Below are positions 11,119-20,308 of a DNA stretch of 64,000 bases, in pieces. Every line of letters starts with the position of its first letter. The stretch's first letter is position 1. Below the pieces are notes generated by a model. That model was not told the origin of the DNA. It made no database searches and saw only the letters and a program-made list of their open reading frames with translations. The stretch lies in the NCBI GenBank assembly GCA_033064195.1, contig JARBJD010000012.1, forward strand, positions 1-64,000. Direction: 5' to 3'. Made by a program: the position numbers and the translations under genes. This DNA comes from Blattamonas nauphoetae. Its lineage: Eukaryota; Preaxostyla; Oxymonadida.

Positions 11119-12704
11119 CTACTGTTCCAGTTTTGCAGATGTATTGTCATTTGATTGGTAATTGGTGCTGTTTGGCTGTTGAGAGAGTGTTTGGTTGGAT
11201 GCCGAGGTTGTGGATTCTTCCTGTGAAGAGGAAGAGGCCGGCGTGGGACAATCTCTCTTTCTACTCCTAATGGACCCAAGGGACTGATTTTCTGAGTCGG
11301 AGGTATCGTTTGATTCGCTGTCGAGTTGAGGTTTCTTTCTGCCCTTCTTTCTTTTCTGTTTCTGTCTCTCCCTCCCTGTCTCACTCTTTAATCTCATTTG
11401 GAATTGGTTTGCGATGTCTGAGTCGTATACGAGAGGTAATGGACTGATTGGAGTGAGAGGAGGTTGATGGATCGGAATTGGTGATTTTCCGACTCGTTTT
11501 GGGGGACGGCGACGGTTTGGGAGTTTTGGGGATTGTTTCTGTCTTTCTTTGGGAGTTTGGGAGGATGTTGAGTTGAGTGGGTGTGAAAAGTTCGATTTGA
11601 GGCGGTTCGATTTGAGGGTCCCGTTGAAAGCGTGGATGGGGGCGAATGCGTGGATTCGACTGAAGAGTTTGGTTGGATAGAAGATTGGTTGGTGTTCTCC
11701 TCTTCCTCTGTTCTGCTTTGAAAGTTTCCTGTCTCTCCTTCCTCCTCTACTGTTTCTCCTTCCTCCTGATCATCTTCCCTTCCCACCTGAATTGAAGTGG
11801 CCTCTTCGTCCTTCTTTGAGGTTTCGGCTCTGGGCTGAGCGATGGGGTTGTCCAGTTGCTGTTGTGATTTTTCTTTTTTCTTTGCTCTGGACGAGAAGAA
11901 GTTTCCAATCGAACCAATCATCTTTTGTAGTCCGAATCGCTCGGAATTTTTGTTCGTTTTTCTTTCTTTTGTTGCTTCGCTGATGGTTGGTTCGTTGTGA
12001 CTTTCGTCGAAGGCCTCCTCCTCTCTCTCCATGCTGGAGCGTCGGAGAGTGAGTTGTCGGGGCGGTTGGGGGTATTTAGGTGGTCGTGGGGGACGGTCGG
12101 ATGAGGGCAGTTGAGGGGTGGTGGATGGGTGGAAACTGGAAGGAGCCAGTCCCGACCCCCACCAAGGATCTTGTTTCGCATCGTCAGAGGGGAGGGTAGA
12201 CGAGTTTTGTTGACGGGTTGGGGAAGAGAGAACGATCCGATTCGAATGGACATTCCGAGGGTAGGGGGATCTGGGAAGATAGTGACGCTGTTGATGGGAT
12301 GAAGAATATGGATAGGAATCGAGTGATACGGCTTGTTTGGCCGATGCGGGGGTAAATGAACGATAGTTGGATTGACAAGATGAAAGTTGTCTGGACTGTG
12401 TTCGTATCGACTGAATAGCTGCAGAGAAGGAGGTGTCTGCTTCCTGCGAAAAGATAACTGAAGAAATGCGGGTTGGTGAGGTGAGGGGTGGGTGGTGTGT
12501 GGAGTTTGGAGCATCGTGTTGGGAGGGGTTGGTTGGGGGTGTCGAAGGCAGTGTATGAGAAAAAGAAGAGGTGCAGTTCTCAGGCGAGGCATTTTTGCGC
12601 GGTTGATCGTGGTCATGAGGAGGGAGAGTGCCATATTGACCGGCTTTGGTGCGATCAACATGATCGACACTTTTTTCGGTCAGATCTTGATGTGGAGACT
12701 CCAT
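11119..12704 (-). pseudogene. LINE ORF1, copy A, rearranged
   Basis: It starts with MESPHQDLTEKSVDHVDR and follows ORF1 of copy B for about 360 residues. Near 11,600-11,640 about 70 bp present in copy B are missing or replaced. The first frame therefore ends at 11,394, and the C-terminal part continues in another frame (11,397-11,119). The protein is Pro/Ser/Thr-rich and probably disordered, with a Lys/Arg-rich C-terminus (KRKKGRKK). I see no zinc knuckle, RRM or esterase domain, so an RNA-binding role is only what ORF1 proteins usually do. Confidence 0.65.
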
Positions 12705-12771
12705 TTTCTCGGAAAACGTTAGTTAGAGCACGGAGAGTGCAAAAAGGGGTGCAAAAAGGCGAAAAAACGAA

Positions 12772-12787
12772 CCTCGATGCCGGGAAT
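12772..12787 (-). repeat. tRNA-Glu 3'-end fragment between LINE copies B and A
   Basis: The same 16-base piece as at 4,710-4,725 (ATTCCCGGCATCGAGG on the minus strand). It directly follows the TACCCC 3' end of copy B and precedes the leader of copy A. The next bases (TTCG and a T-run) are shared by all three junctions, so the true duplication could be a few bases longer. Confidence 0.87.
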
Positions 12788-12867
12788 GGGGTACATTTCG
12801 AAGTGGGCTGGATCAAATGAGATGAGAATGGAAACAAAGATGAACAATAAAGAGTGTGAAATTGGTT

Positions 12868-15800
12868 TTATTCTGACTTATGCTTTCTATTGTCTGGTGG
12901 GCGCTTGATGATTGTGCTTTTGTGCTTCTCGCTCGATCCGCTCTGCTCGCAAAGCCTGGGGGGAGATGGGAGAAGGGAAAAGAATGAGTTTGGGGGGTAG
13001 AGAGGGACTCCTGCTGGCGGTCCGGTGCCGAGGCCAGGCACTCGGTTGTTTCTCTCGCGCTGTGCCACTTCTTCTGCTTCCTCCTTGTCTCTGTCTTCCG
13101 TTGTTCCTTCTTTGGGCTTCTCTTGATCATGTCCTTCCTTCTTTCCTTCCTTCTGGCCCTTCTCTTCCTTGCAATAGGCATCGTCTTCGTCCTGTTTGCC
13201 TTCGTCTTCTTCAATATTCTGCGTTTCGAATCTCCGCCGTCCATCTGCAGCAACATACCCTTTCCTAGACGAAGTTTGGTTTGTGTTAGTCTTGGGTTGG
13301 GCGTTGCTGTGATGGGTGAGGGGAGTGGAGTGGTGGGGAGGGGAGGTGGGGGTGTTTGGTGCTCCGGTGTGTGAGGTGAAGTGGGGGGATGGTGAGGTGA
13401 TGGGTTGAGGTGGTGTGATTTGAAGGTGATGTGTGGTGTTTGCCTTGTGAAGTGTGGGGTTGTTGTGTGTAGTGTTGTTGATGAGTGTGATTGAAGTGTT
13501 GTGGAGTGAGTCTCCGGTGACTGAAGTGATGAGGTTGAATGATTCCATGTCCATTTCGATCCCAACAGTGCGCTTTCTTTCTTCTTCCTTCCTCCTAGCA
13601 AGATGGCTGAGCGTCTTGATGTATGTCTGTTCCATGTGGGAGCGAACGAGTTCCATGATGACTGATACTTGGGTGAAGAAGATGGGGAGTGGGTTGGGTA
13701 TCTTCCTTTCGATAGCAAGCTGTTTGATGAAGTCGAAGAAGAGTGAGGCGTTGGGGCCTGAGTGGCCGTGGTCGCTCAAGCCAATGCCGATGACTGTGTG
13801 GCTTTGGCCCGCTCTGCTGTACTTCCTTTCCTTCTTCCTCTCTGCTTCCTTGACTCTGCCTTTCGGGTCCATCATCCCTCTCTGCGTGTGTGATCTGCTT
13901 GTGAAGTCTTGTGGTATCACGAGATCAAGTCCGAACTCAAGGATCCTTTGGCCATCGTCTTTGATTCCGAGGATGTCTCGGACGAAGCGGTGTTTGGTGT
14001 AGCCAGTGGTGACTCTGAGTTGAAGATCGGCTATTGTGTTTGCTTCTTCATTTGCATCTTCATCGTCTCTTCCCATCTTGGTCTCGGTTCTCACAGTGAT
14101 TGACGGGATCTCCTTGAGTGTCTGCGCAAGCAGGAACTTGATGGCGTGATGCCTTGCGAGTCTCTCACTGCTGGTTCGCTTGCAGCAGCCGGCGTGGTCT
14201 TCCAGCATTTCACACTGGCATGCAGGACAACGGAGTTGGGTGGGTGCGTGTGTGTGTGGGTTGGAGTCCATGTTGAAACGGGTGGCCTCCGAGAAGGAGA
14301 GGGAGGTTTCAGAAAGAGATTGTCCAGCGCGCACCTGAAGACGTTGTTGTTTATCTTGTGGTACCTGTCTACTGGAAGTGTGGACCGCCACTTCTGATTC
14401 TCAGCTGACTTGATCACATTGTGCTTGTTCTGTTGGTGGACGGACAGCAATGACAGCTTCGCTGCTGTTTCCTCCTTCGTCATGAGCTCTCTCAACTGCT
14501 TCTGACCCTGTCTCGCTGCATCGTACTCTTCCTTCGTCAAGTGTGTGATCATCCTCATTACTGGTTTCGAAGTCGAGAAGGATGGCTGTGTGTCCCTTGA
14601 CTCGAGGTCGACCTTCGCTCTCTGGATGTGATCGGCTTCCCACATCTCTGGGTGGAGCGATGCGTGTGAACAGATGAGTGATGGAAGGGCTGTCTGAACG
14701 AATGAGGGGATGCCGAGTCCTCCTTCTTTGATTGGGAGGTGGATGAGGAACTGTTGGGAATCAGGGATGTTGAAGAGATTTGAGAGGTGGGAGGTGATGG
14801 TGGTGTCTGCGGAGATGAGGGCTTCCTCTGAGATGAAGGTGGTGGCGAGGATGTGAAGGGGTTTGGAGGAGATGGATTGACGGAGGAGATGCAAGTGTGC
14901 TTGGTGACTGAGGAGGGAGACCTTGGGAAGCGTCGACTTGATTCTCTCCACTCGCTCCATGAAGAAGTTGTCTCTGGTTTGCTGGTCGTTGGTCACGATC
15001 GTACCAAGAAGCTTGGCCGATGTTCGAGGAGTGACCGAGTGACCGAGCACGTTGATCGGTTTGGTTGAGGGGACGCCATCGACGACTGACATGATGACCG
15101 TCTTCGTTGGATTGAGGGTGAGGCCGTGTGCAGTGAGGGATGTTGAGAGCTTGGTCAGGCTGCGGTTGAGTTGGGCTTCCGAGTTCGCCATGAGGACAAG
15201 GTCGTCGAGGTAACCCCATGCCGTTGCTCCGCCAGCTTCAGCTTGCCTCATTGGTTCAGTGATGTAGAAGGCAAAGAGGGATGGAGATAGTGGACATCCC
15301 TGCTGGACACCGCGGCTGTTTGGGATCGCTGCTGTCTCCTCGCCTCGACTGAGGATGAGGGTCTCTTGCTCGAAGGAATTTCTGATGAAGTGCAAGAGTT
15401 CAGCGTCGTAGTCCTCGATGTCTGCCAGCTTGTTGAGGAGTTGTTGTCTTCGGACATTCTGAAAGGCATTGGACATGTCAAGCATGACGATGAACTGTGT
15501 GGTTCTCTGTTGGATTGCCTCGTCGATGGCATGCTCCACCGCATCAACAACCACGCTCCTGCCGTTCCTCACACCCACCCCGACTTGTCTTGGGGAGGTG
15601 TGCCTCTGCAACCAACCCTTGTTCCGTTCGAGGAGTAGGCGAGCCATAAGTTTCCGCAAGGTGTGTTGGACAGCGATCGGTCTGATCTTCCCATCTGTTT
15701 TCGGGATCCCGACCATCCTGCACACGCACCACGCTTGAGGGAGATAGTTCCTTTCGAGGCAGAGAGAGATGAGATTGCCCAATTGGTCCTCCACGATCTT

Positions 15801-18295
15801 GTCGTTTCGGCAGCATCTCTTGACGAACTCAGCTGTGAGGCCGTCGAGCGAGGGTGTGGAGTTCGAGTTGAGACCATTGGTCGCGTTCCTGATCTCCAGT
15901 TTCTCTCCACTGCGCACTTGTTCCCTTGTCCTCCTGTTGACACTGAGATAGAGGGCCTTCCTGTCCTCATCGTTGTGGAGGGCTGTGATTCTTTGCTTCA
16001 CTTCGTCGAAGGAGAGTGACTGTGTGCGACCGGCATTCATGTCCTCGATCTCTTTCGTGATGGAGCTCGTCTTCCCTCTTGCCACCAAGTTCTCCCACTT
16101 CTTCACTGCTCGGTTCAATGTCTCTTCTTGGCTCAGCCTCACTGTCCTCTCTACGGTCTTCCTCTTTGGTTTGTGCGTTCTGGCTTTCAGCTCTGACGGG
16201 ATCGACGACAGCTTCCACATCAGCTCATCTATCTCCTCTCGCGACCAGTTTGTGTCTGCGAGGCGATCGTTTGCTTTGGAGAGGAGGTGGGCAAGGAGTG
16301 TCCTACCTCCGTGAAGATGCTGTGTCGTTAGGTCTTCACTCCAACTTGTGTAGCCATTCGTTGGGTTGAATGGTGGGAGGTCTGCTGGGCGGAGATGTGA
16401 GGCTTCTTGTGGTTGCTTGAATGTCGGGATTGGGATTTGGACTGTGTTGGGGAGGCTGTGTCCTTCGGACGGATCGAGTGACTGAAGTGCCTTGGAGTGA
16501 GCGAACTCTTTCTCTCTCAGCGTGACAGGCTGTCCAATCTTCTTTTCTGGCGCTTTGATTCGGTTCCATGCTTTCGCAATCACGAATGTGTATTCTGTGC
16601 TAGTCGTTGTGTGGGTGTTGATGAGTTCAATGTGTTCGCGAGAGAGTTCGTTCAATGGGAGATGGAGGATGTAATTAGGGAGGGATGTGTTTGGAGCGAT
16701 GCCAAGGATTGGCAGGAGCTTTCGGATCGTCGCGGTTGCAAGCGATTCAACTTTCATCACTTTGTCTTCTCCCCATCTCTTTGTCCTCCAAAAGTTTGGC
16801 CCTCCTTCAACTCAAGGTTTCCCATCAGCTTCTTGAAGTTGATGCTGTTCCAGATCTTCATTGTCTCTATGAGCATCTTCACCCAGCTTAGAAGCTTCTC
16901 ATCCTCTCTTTGATTCGCTTCCTCACCGCTCTTCACATTCCCTGCAATCTCTGTTCGATTGACTGTCATCAGACCCTTTCTATCTTCTACCTGCTTCACA
17001 CTGAGTTTCCGACTCATCCACATGTTCTCCACCTCCTTCCTTCGGTTCACCAACTCCTCCAGCTGTTCCTGGAAAGAACTGTCCAGATTCTTTTCAACTC
17101 CTTTTTGTTGGGGGTGTTTGTCTTTCCGGGCTTGGGTGATGGGGAGTGTGTCCTCCGCTGCGGCCCTTTCGAGTTTTGAAAGCCAGTCATCCGTGTCGGC
17201 TTGTATCTTTGTTTCGGATTGCCCCTGGAATGTCAGAGGTGTAGTTCTGTTTTCTTTCCTTTTGATTGGTTCGTTCAAATTCATCTTCACACTCGTGAGC
17301 TTGTCCCGTTCACCTTCCATTCGTTCAATCGATCTGGTTCCGTTTTCTACTTTCCCCCTTGTCACTGACCTGCTCTCTACTTTCCCCCTTGTCACTGACC
17401 TGCTCTCCACTTTCCCCGTTGTATCTGACCCGCTCTCCACTTTCCCAATCGCAACTGACTCGCTCTTCGCTTTCCCAATCCCATCTGACCCGCTCTCCAC
17501 TTTTCCCGTTGTATCTGACTCGCTCTCCACTTTCTTCATCATTTCTGACCCGCTCTCCACTGTCCCAATCGAATCTGTCCTGCTCTCTACTTTCCTAATC
17601 GCAACTGACTCGCTCTCCACTTTCCCAATCATATCCAGCCCGCTCTCCACTTTCACCATCGTATCTGTCCCACATTCCCTTTTCCCGCTCATTTCAGTTT
17701 CATTCTCCGTTTTCCCAAAGTGTTCTGTTGTAAATCCCATCTCAGGCGAATTCCCATGTTGCCATTCCCAATTGAGTGCGATGTCCCTCTTTCTGATGAA
17801 GTCGTTCTCGTATTGGTATTGTTTGGCTTGTTCATCTTCTTGGATTCCGTTTGAGTCGATGTCCCCTCCGAGCCATTCTATTTCCCATTCATCTTTCGCC
17901 ATTCCCTCCTCTTCCGTTTCGAAGAACATGTTCATCGTCGGTTGCGACACTGTGAATATGTTGGTGGTGGAGTTGAAGGAGTTGGTGAAGTCGATGTTGT
18001 TTGTGATGAACGTTGGTTGATAGAGTTGGTTGACGATGTGTGGTGGAAGGGGTGGTTCGGTTTGCTCTAGAGGAGGGCTTGTTCGCTTTTGGACCTCAAA
18101 GAAGCTGTCCATTGTCATCTGGACGTTTCCTGTCTTTTTGAGTTGTTGTGGGTTCGTTGCTTCGGTTTGCGTTGAGCTTTCAGCTATTGGTGTTGCTTTG
18201 ACTCTTCTGAGGATATGATTCTTGAGTTGTTCGACTTGTCTTTGTCTCTTCTCGATTTTCTTCTGTTCCTCCGTTTCCGTTCCTCCTTCGGTCAC
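12868..18295 (-). pseudogene. LINE ORF2 (reverse transcriptase), copy B, two frame breaks
   Basis: Three overlapping frames make up this ORF: 18,295-16,757 (Lys/Glu-rich N-terminus and shortened KVES array), 16,760-14,091 (linker, RT with the same motif A, motif B and YLDD box as copy A) and 14,391-12,868 (CPACQCEM, HHAIKFLL, IADLQL and a charged tail). The breaks, near 16,790 and 14,306, are 1-nt differences from copy A in A- or G-runs. They could be mutations or homopolymer sequencing errors. The start overlaps the ORF1 stop (aaGTGAcc) with no ATG nearby, so ORF2 is probably reached by frameshifting or re-initiation. Confidence 0.8.
17343..17650 (-). repeat. 30-bp tandem repeat array in LINE ORF2, copy B
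   Basis: The same KVES-type 30-bp units as in copy A, but only about ten. The distance from the ORF2 start to the end of the array is 870 bp (29 x 30) shorter than in copy A, so the change is by whole units and keeps the frame. Confidence 0.9.
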
Positions 18296-19938
18296 TTTTG
18301 AGTTGAAATGACTACTGTTCCAGTTTTTGCAGATGTATTGTCATTTGATTGGTAATTGGTGCTGTTTGGCTGTTGAGAGAGTGTTTGGTTGGATGCCGAG
18401 GTTGTGGATTCTTCCTGTGAAGAGGAAGAGGCCGGCGTGGGACAATCTCTCTTTCTACTCCTAATGGACCCAAGGGACTGATTTTCTGAGTCGGAGGTAT
18501 CGTTTGATTCGCTGTCGAGTTGAGGTTTCTTTCTGCCCTTCTTTCTTTTCTGTTTCTGTCTCTCCCTCCCTGTCTCACTCTTTAATCTCATTTGGAATTG
18601 GTTTGCGATGTCTGAGTCGTATACGAGAGGTAATGGACTGATTGGAGTGAGAGGAGGTTGATGGATCGGAACTGGTGATTTTCCGACTCGTTTTGGGGGA
18701 CGGCGACGGTTTGGGAGTTTTGGGGATTGTTTCTGTCTTTCTTTGGGAGTTTGGGAGGATGTTGAGTTGAGTGGGTGTGAAAAGTTCGATTTGAGGCGGT
18801 TCCCGGTGATTGCTTGCTTTGTCACCGGGTCCCGTTGACGAAGCGTTCTTTTCAGCTGAATTGGGGAGGATGGGGGCGAATGCGTGGATTCGACTGAAGA
18901 GTTTGGTTGGATAGAAGATTGGTTGGTGTTCTCCTCTTCCTCTGTTCTGCTTTGAAAGTTTCCTGTCTCTCCTTCCTCCTCTACTGTTTCTCCTTCCTCC
19001 TGATCATCTTCCCTTCCCACCTGAATTGAAGTGGCCTCTTCGTCCTTCTTTGAGGTTTCGGCTCTGGGCTGAGCGATGGGGTTGTCCAGTTGCTGTTGTG
19101 ATTTTTCTTTTTTCTTTGCTCTGGACGAGAAGAAGTTTCCAATCGAACCAATCATCTTTTGTAGTCCGAATCGCTCGGAATTTTTGTTCGTTTTTCTTTC
19201 TTTTGTTGCTTCGCTGATGGTTGGTTCGTTGTGACTTTCGTCGAAGGCCTCCTCCTCTCTCTCCATGCTGGAGCGTCGGAGAGTGAGTTGTCGGGGCGGT
19301 TGGGGGTATTTAGGTGGTCGTGGGGGACGGTCGGGTGAGGGCAGTTGAGGGGTGGTGGATGGGTGGAAACTGGAAGGAGCCAGTCCCGATCCCCACCAAG
19401 GATCTTGTTTCGCATCGTCAGAGGGGAGGGTAGACGAGTTTTGTTGACGGGTTGGGGAAGAGAGAACGATCCGATTCGAATGGACATTCCGAGGATAGGG
19501 GGATCTGGGAAGATAGTGACGCTGTTGATGGGATGAAGAATATGGATAGGAATCGAGTGATACGGCTTGTTTGGCCGATGCGGGGGTAAATGAACGATAG
19601 TTGGATTGACAAGATGAAAGTTGTCTGGACTGTGTTCGTATCGACGGAATAGCTGCAGAGAAGGAGGTGTCTGCTTCCTGCGAAAAGATAACTGAAGAAA
19701 TGCGGGTTGGTGAGGTGAGGGGTGGGTGGTGTGTGGAGTTTGGAGCATCGTGTTGGGAGGGGTTGGTTGGGGGTGTCGAAGGCAGTGTATGAGAAAAAGA
19801 AGAGGTGCAGTTCTCAGGCGAGGCATTTTTGCGCGGTTGATCGTGGTCATGAGGAGGGAGAGTGCCATATTGACCGGCTTTGGTGCGATCAACATGATCG
19901 ACACTTTTTTCGGTCGGATCATGATGTGGAGACTCCAT
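18292..19938 (-). CDS. LINE ORF1 protein, copy B, intact (548 aa)
   Basis: One uninterrupted frame starts with ATG 67 bases downstream of the tRNA 3' end. The N-terminal 220 residues are rich in Pro, Ser, His and Thr. The middle has acidic and Gln-rich stretches and a small basic cluster (RAKKKEKSQQQ). The C-terminal third is strongly basic (GRERQKQKRKKGRKK) followed by Ser/Asn-rich sequence. No known domain is visible. By analogy to other LINEs it may bind element RNA, but that is inference. It ends TGA within aaGTGAcc, overlapping the beginning of ORF2. Near 18,806-18,833 it has a segment absent from copy A that contains an 8-bp perfect stem (CCCGGTGA/TCACCGGG). Confidence 0.8.
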   Translation of the reverse strand: MESPHHDPTEKSVDHVDRTKAGQYGTLPPHDHDQPRKNASPENCTSSFSHTLPSTPPTNPSQHDAPNSTHHPPLTSPTRISSVIFSQEADTSFSAAIPSIRTQSRQLSSCQSNYRSFTPASAKQAVSLDSYPYSSSHQQRHYLPRSPYPRNVHSNRIVLSSPTRQQNSSTLPSDDAKQDPWWGSGLAPSSFHPSTTPQLPSPDRPPRPPKYPQPPRQLTLRRSSMEREEEAFDESHNEPTISEATKERKTNKNSERFGLQKMIGSIGNFFSSRAKKKEKSQQQLDNPIAQPRAETSKKDEEATSIQVGREDDQEEGETVEEEGETGNFQSRTEEEENTNQSSIQPNSSVESTHSPPSSPIQLKRTLRQRDPVTKQAITGNRLKSNFSHPLNSTSSQTPKERQKQSPKLPNRRRPPKRVGKSPVPIHQPPLTPISPLPLVYDSDIANQFQMRLKSETGRERQKQKRKKGRKKPQLDSESNDTSDSENQSLGSIRSRKRDCPTPASSSSQEESTTSASNQTLSQQPNSTNYQSNDNTSAKTGTVVISTQK

Positions 19939-19995
19939 TTTCTCGGAAAACGTTAGTTAGAGCACGGAGAGTGCAAAAAGGGGTGCAAAAACGCG

Positions 19996-20001
19996 AAAAA
20001 A
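19996..20001 (-). terminator. T6 run, likely Pol III terminator of tRNA-Glu
   Basis: On the minus strand TTTTTT starts five bases after the tRNA discriminator base. RNA polymerase III normally stops at four or more T residues. The same TTCG plus T-run sequence follows the tRNA fragments at the other two junctions, so it belongs to the element's 5' end or to a longer duplicated target. Confidence 0.7.
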
Positions 20002-20005
20002 CGAA

Positions 20006-20078
20006 CCTCGATGCCGGGAATCGAACCCGGGTCTGAAGAGTGAGAGTCTTCTATCCTAGCCGACTAGACTACATCGAG
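20006..20078 (-). tRNA. tRNA-Glu (CTC anticodon), intact
   Basis: A 73-nt gene. Acceptor arms CTCGATG and CATCGAG pair fully, with discriminator G. The anticodon stem GAAGA/TCTTC encloses loop CTCTCAC, giving anticodon CTC, which reads GAG (Glu). The T-arm CCGGG-TTCGATT-CCCGG is perfect and contains the Pol III B box; the D-arm region has the usual Glu-type AGTCGGCTAGGAT. There is no intron and no encoded CCA. It lies immediately upstream of LINE copy B in the same orientation and has stayed whole despite repeated insertions at its 3' end. Confidence 0.96.
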
Positions 20079-20308
20079 CTTGTTTTTCGTCTTCCCAGTT
20101 CGTCCATTATCAGGCCCTCAATTCTTCTCACTTTGTCTAACCCTCCCTTAACCAAACACACCTCCACTCCCATCTTCCACTCTACTTCCCACTTGACAGT
20201 TCTCTTTTCATTTCATCAACCCTCCTCACTTTTCAAAACATAAATCAACACAGCATCAAATCAAGAGATGAGAAAAACCTAAGTGAAGTGAGAAAACAAG
20301 AAAACAAG
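20079..20308. other. intergenic, nothing recognised
   Basis: This spacer holds the 5' flank of the tRNA-Glu gene and the 3' flank of the coiled-coil gene. It is A/C- and T-rich and contains no convincing coding frame or repeat. Confidence 0.5.

Larger units (their letters stand above)
4726..12771 (-). mobile_element. tRNA-Glu-targeted non-LTR retrotransposon, copy A
   Basis: This is a head-to-tail neighbour of copy B, about 8.0 kb. It has no long terminal repeats. Reading on the minus strand, it starts with a leader containing a T-run, then ORF1 (from 12,704), a repeat-rich ORF2 with reverse transcriptase, a C-terminal Cys/His and nuclease-like domain, and a 3' UTR with AATAAA-like signals ending in TACCCC. 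It is longer than copy B mainly because the 30-bp repeat array has 29 more units. Both ORFs carry small indels relative to copy B, so it is probably not autonomous as assembled. The near-identity of A and B implies recent activity. Confidence 0.88.
12788..20005 (-). mobile_element. tRNA-Glu-targeted non-LTR retrotransposon, copy B
   Basis: This copy of about 7.2 kb begins right after the 3' end of the intact tRNA-Glu gene and ends at the 16-bp tRNA fragment at 12,772-12,787. It has no LTRs and no visible poly(A) tail. Its order is leader, ORF1, ORF2 (RT plus C-terminal nuclease-like domain), 3' UTR. It differs from copy A by scattered single bases, the repeat length in ORF2, and an ORF1 segment. 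As the member next to the complete tRNA it is probably the youngest insertion. ORF1 is intact; ORF2 shows two 1-nt breaks. Confidence 0.88.

Noticed and set aside
4726-20005. The two LINE copies considered as a retrovirus-like or Polinton-like element
   Set aside because: There are no long terminal repeats, protease, integrase, capsid or protein-primed polymerase; the RT order and the 3' junctions fit a non-LTR element.
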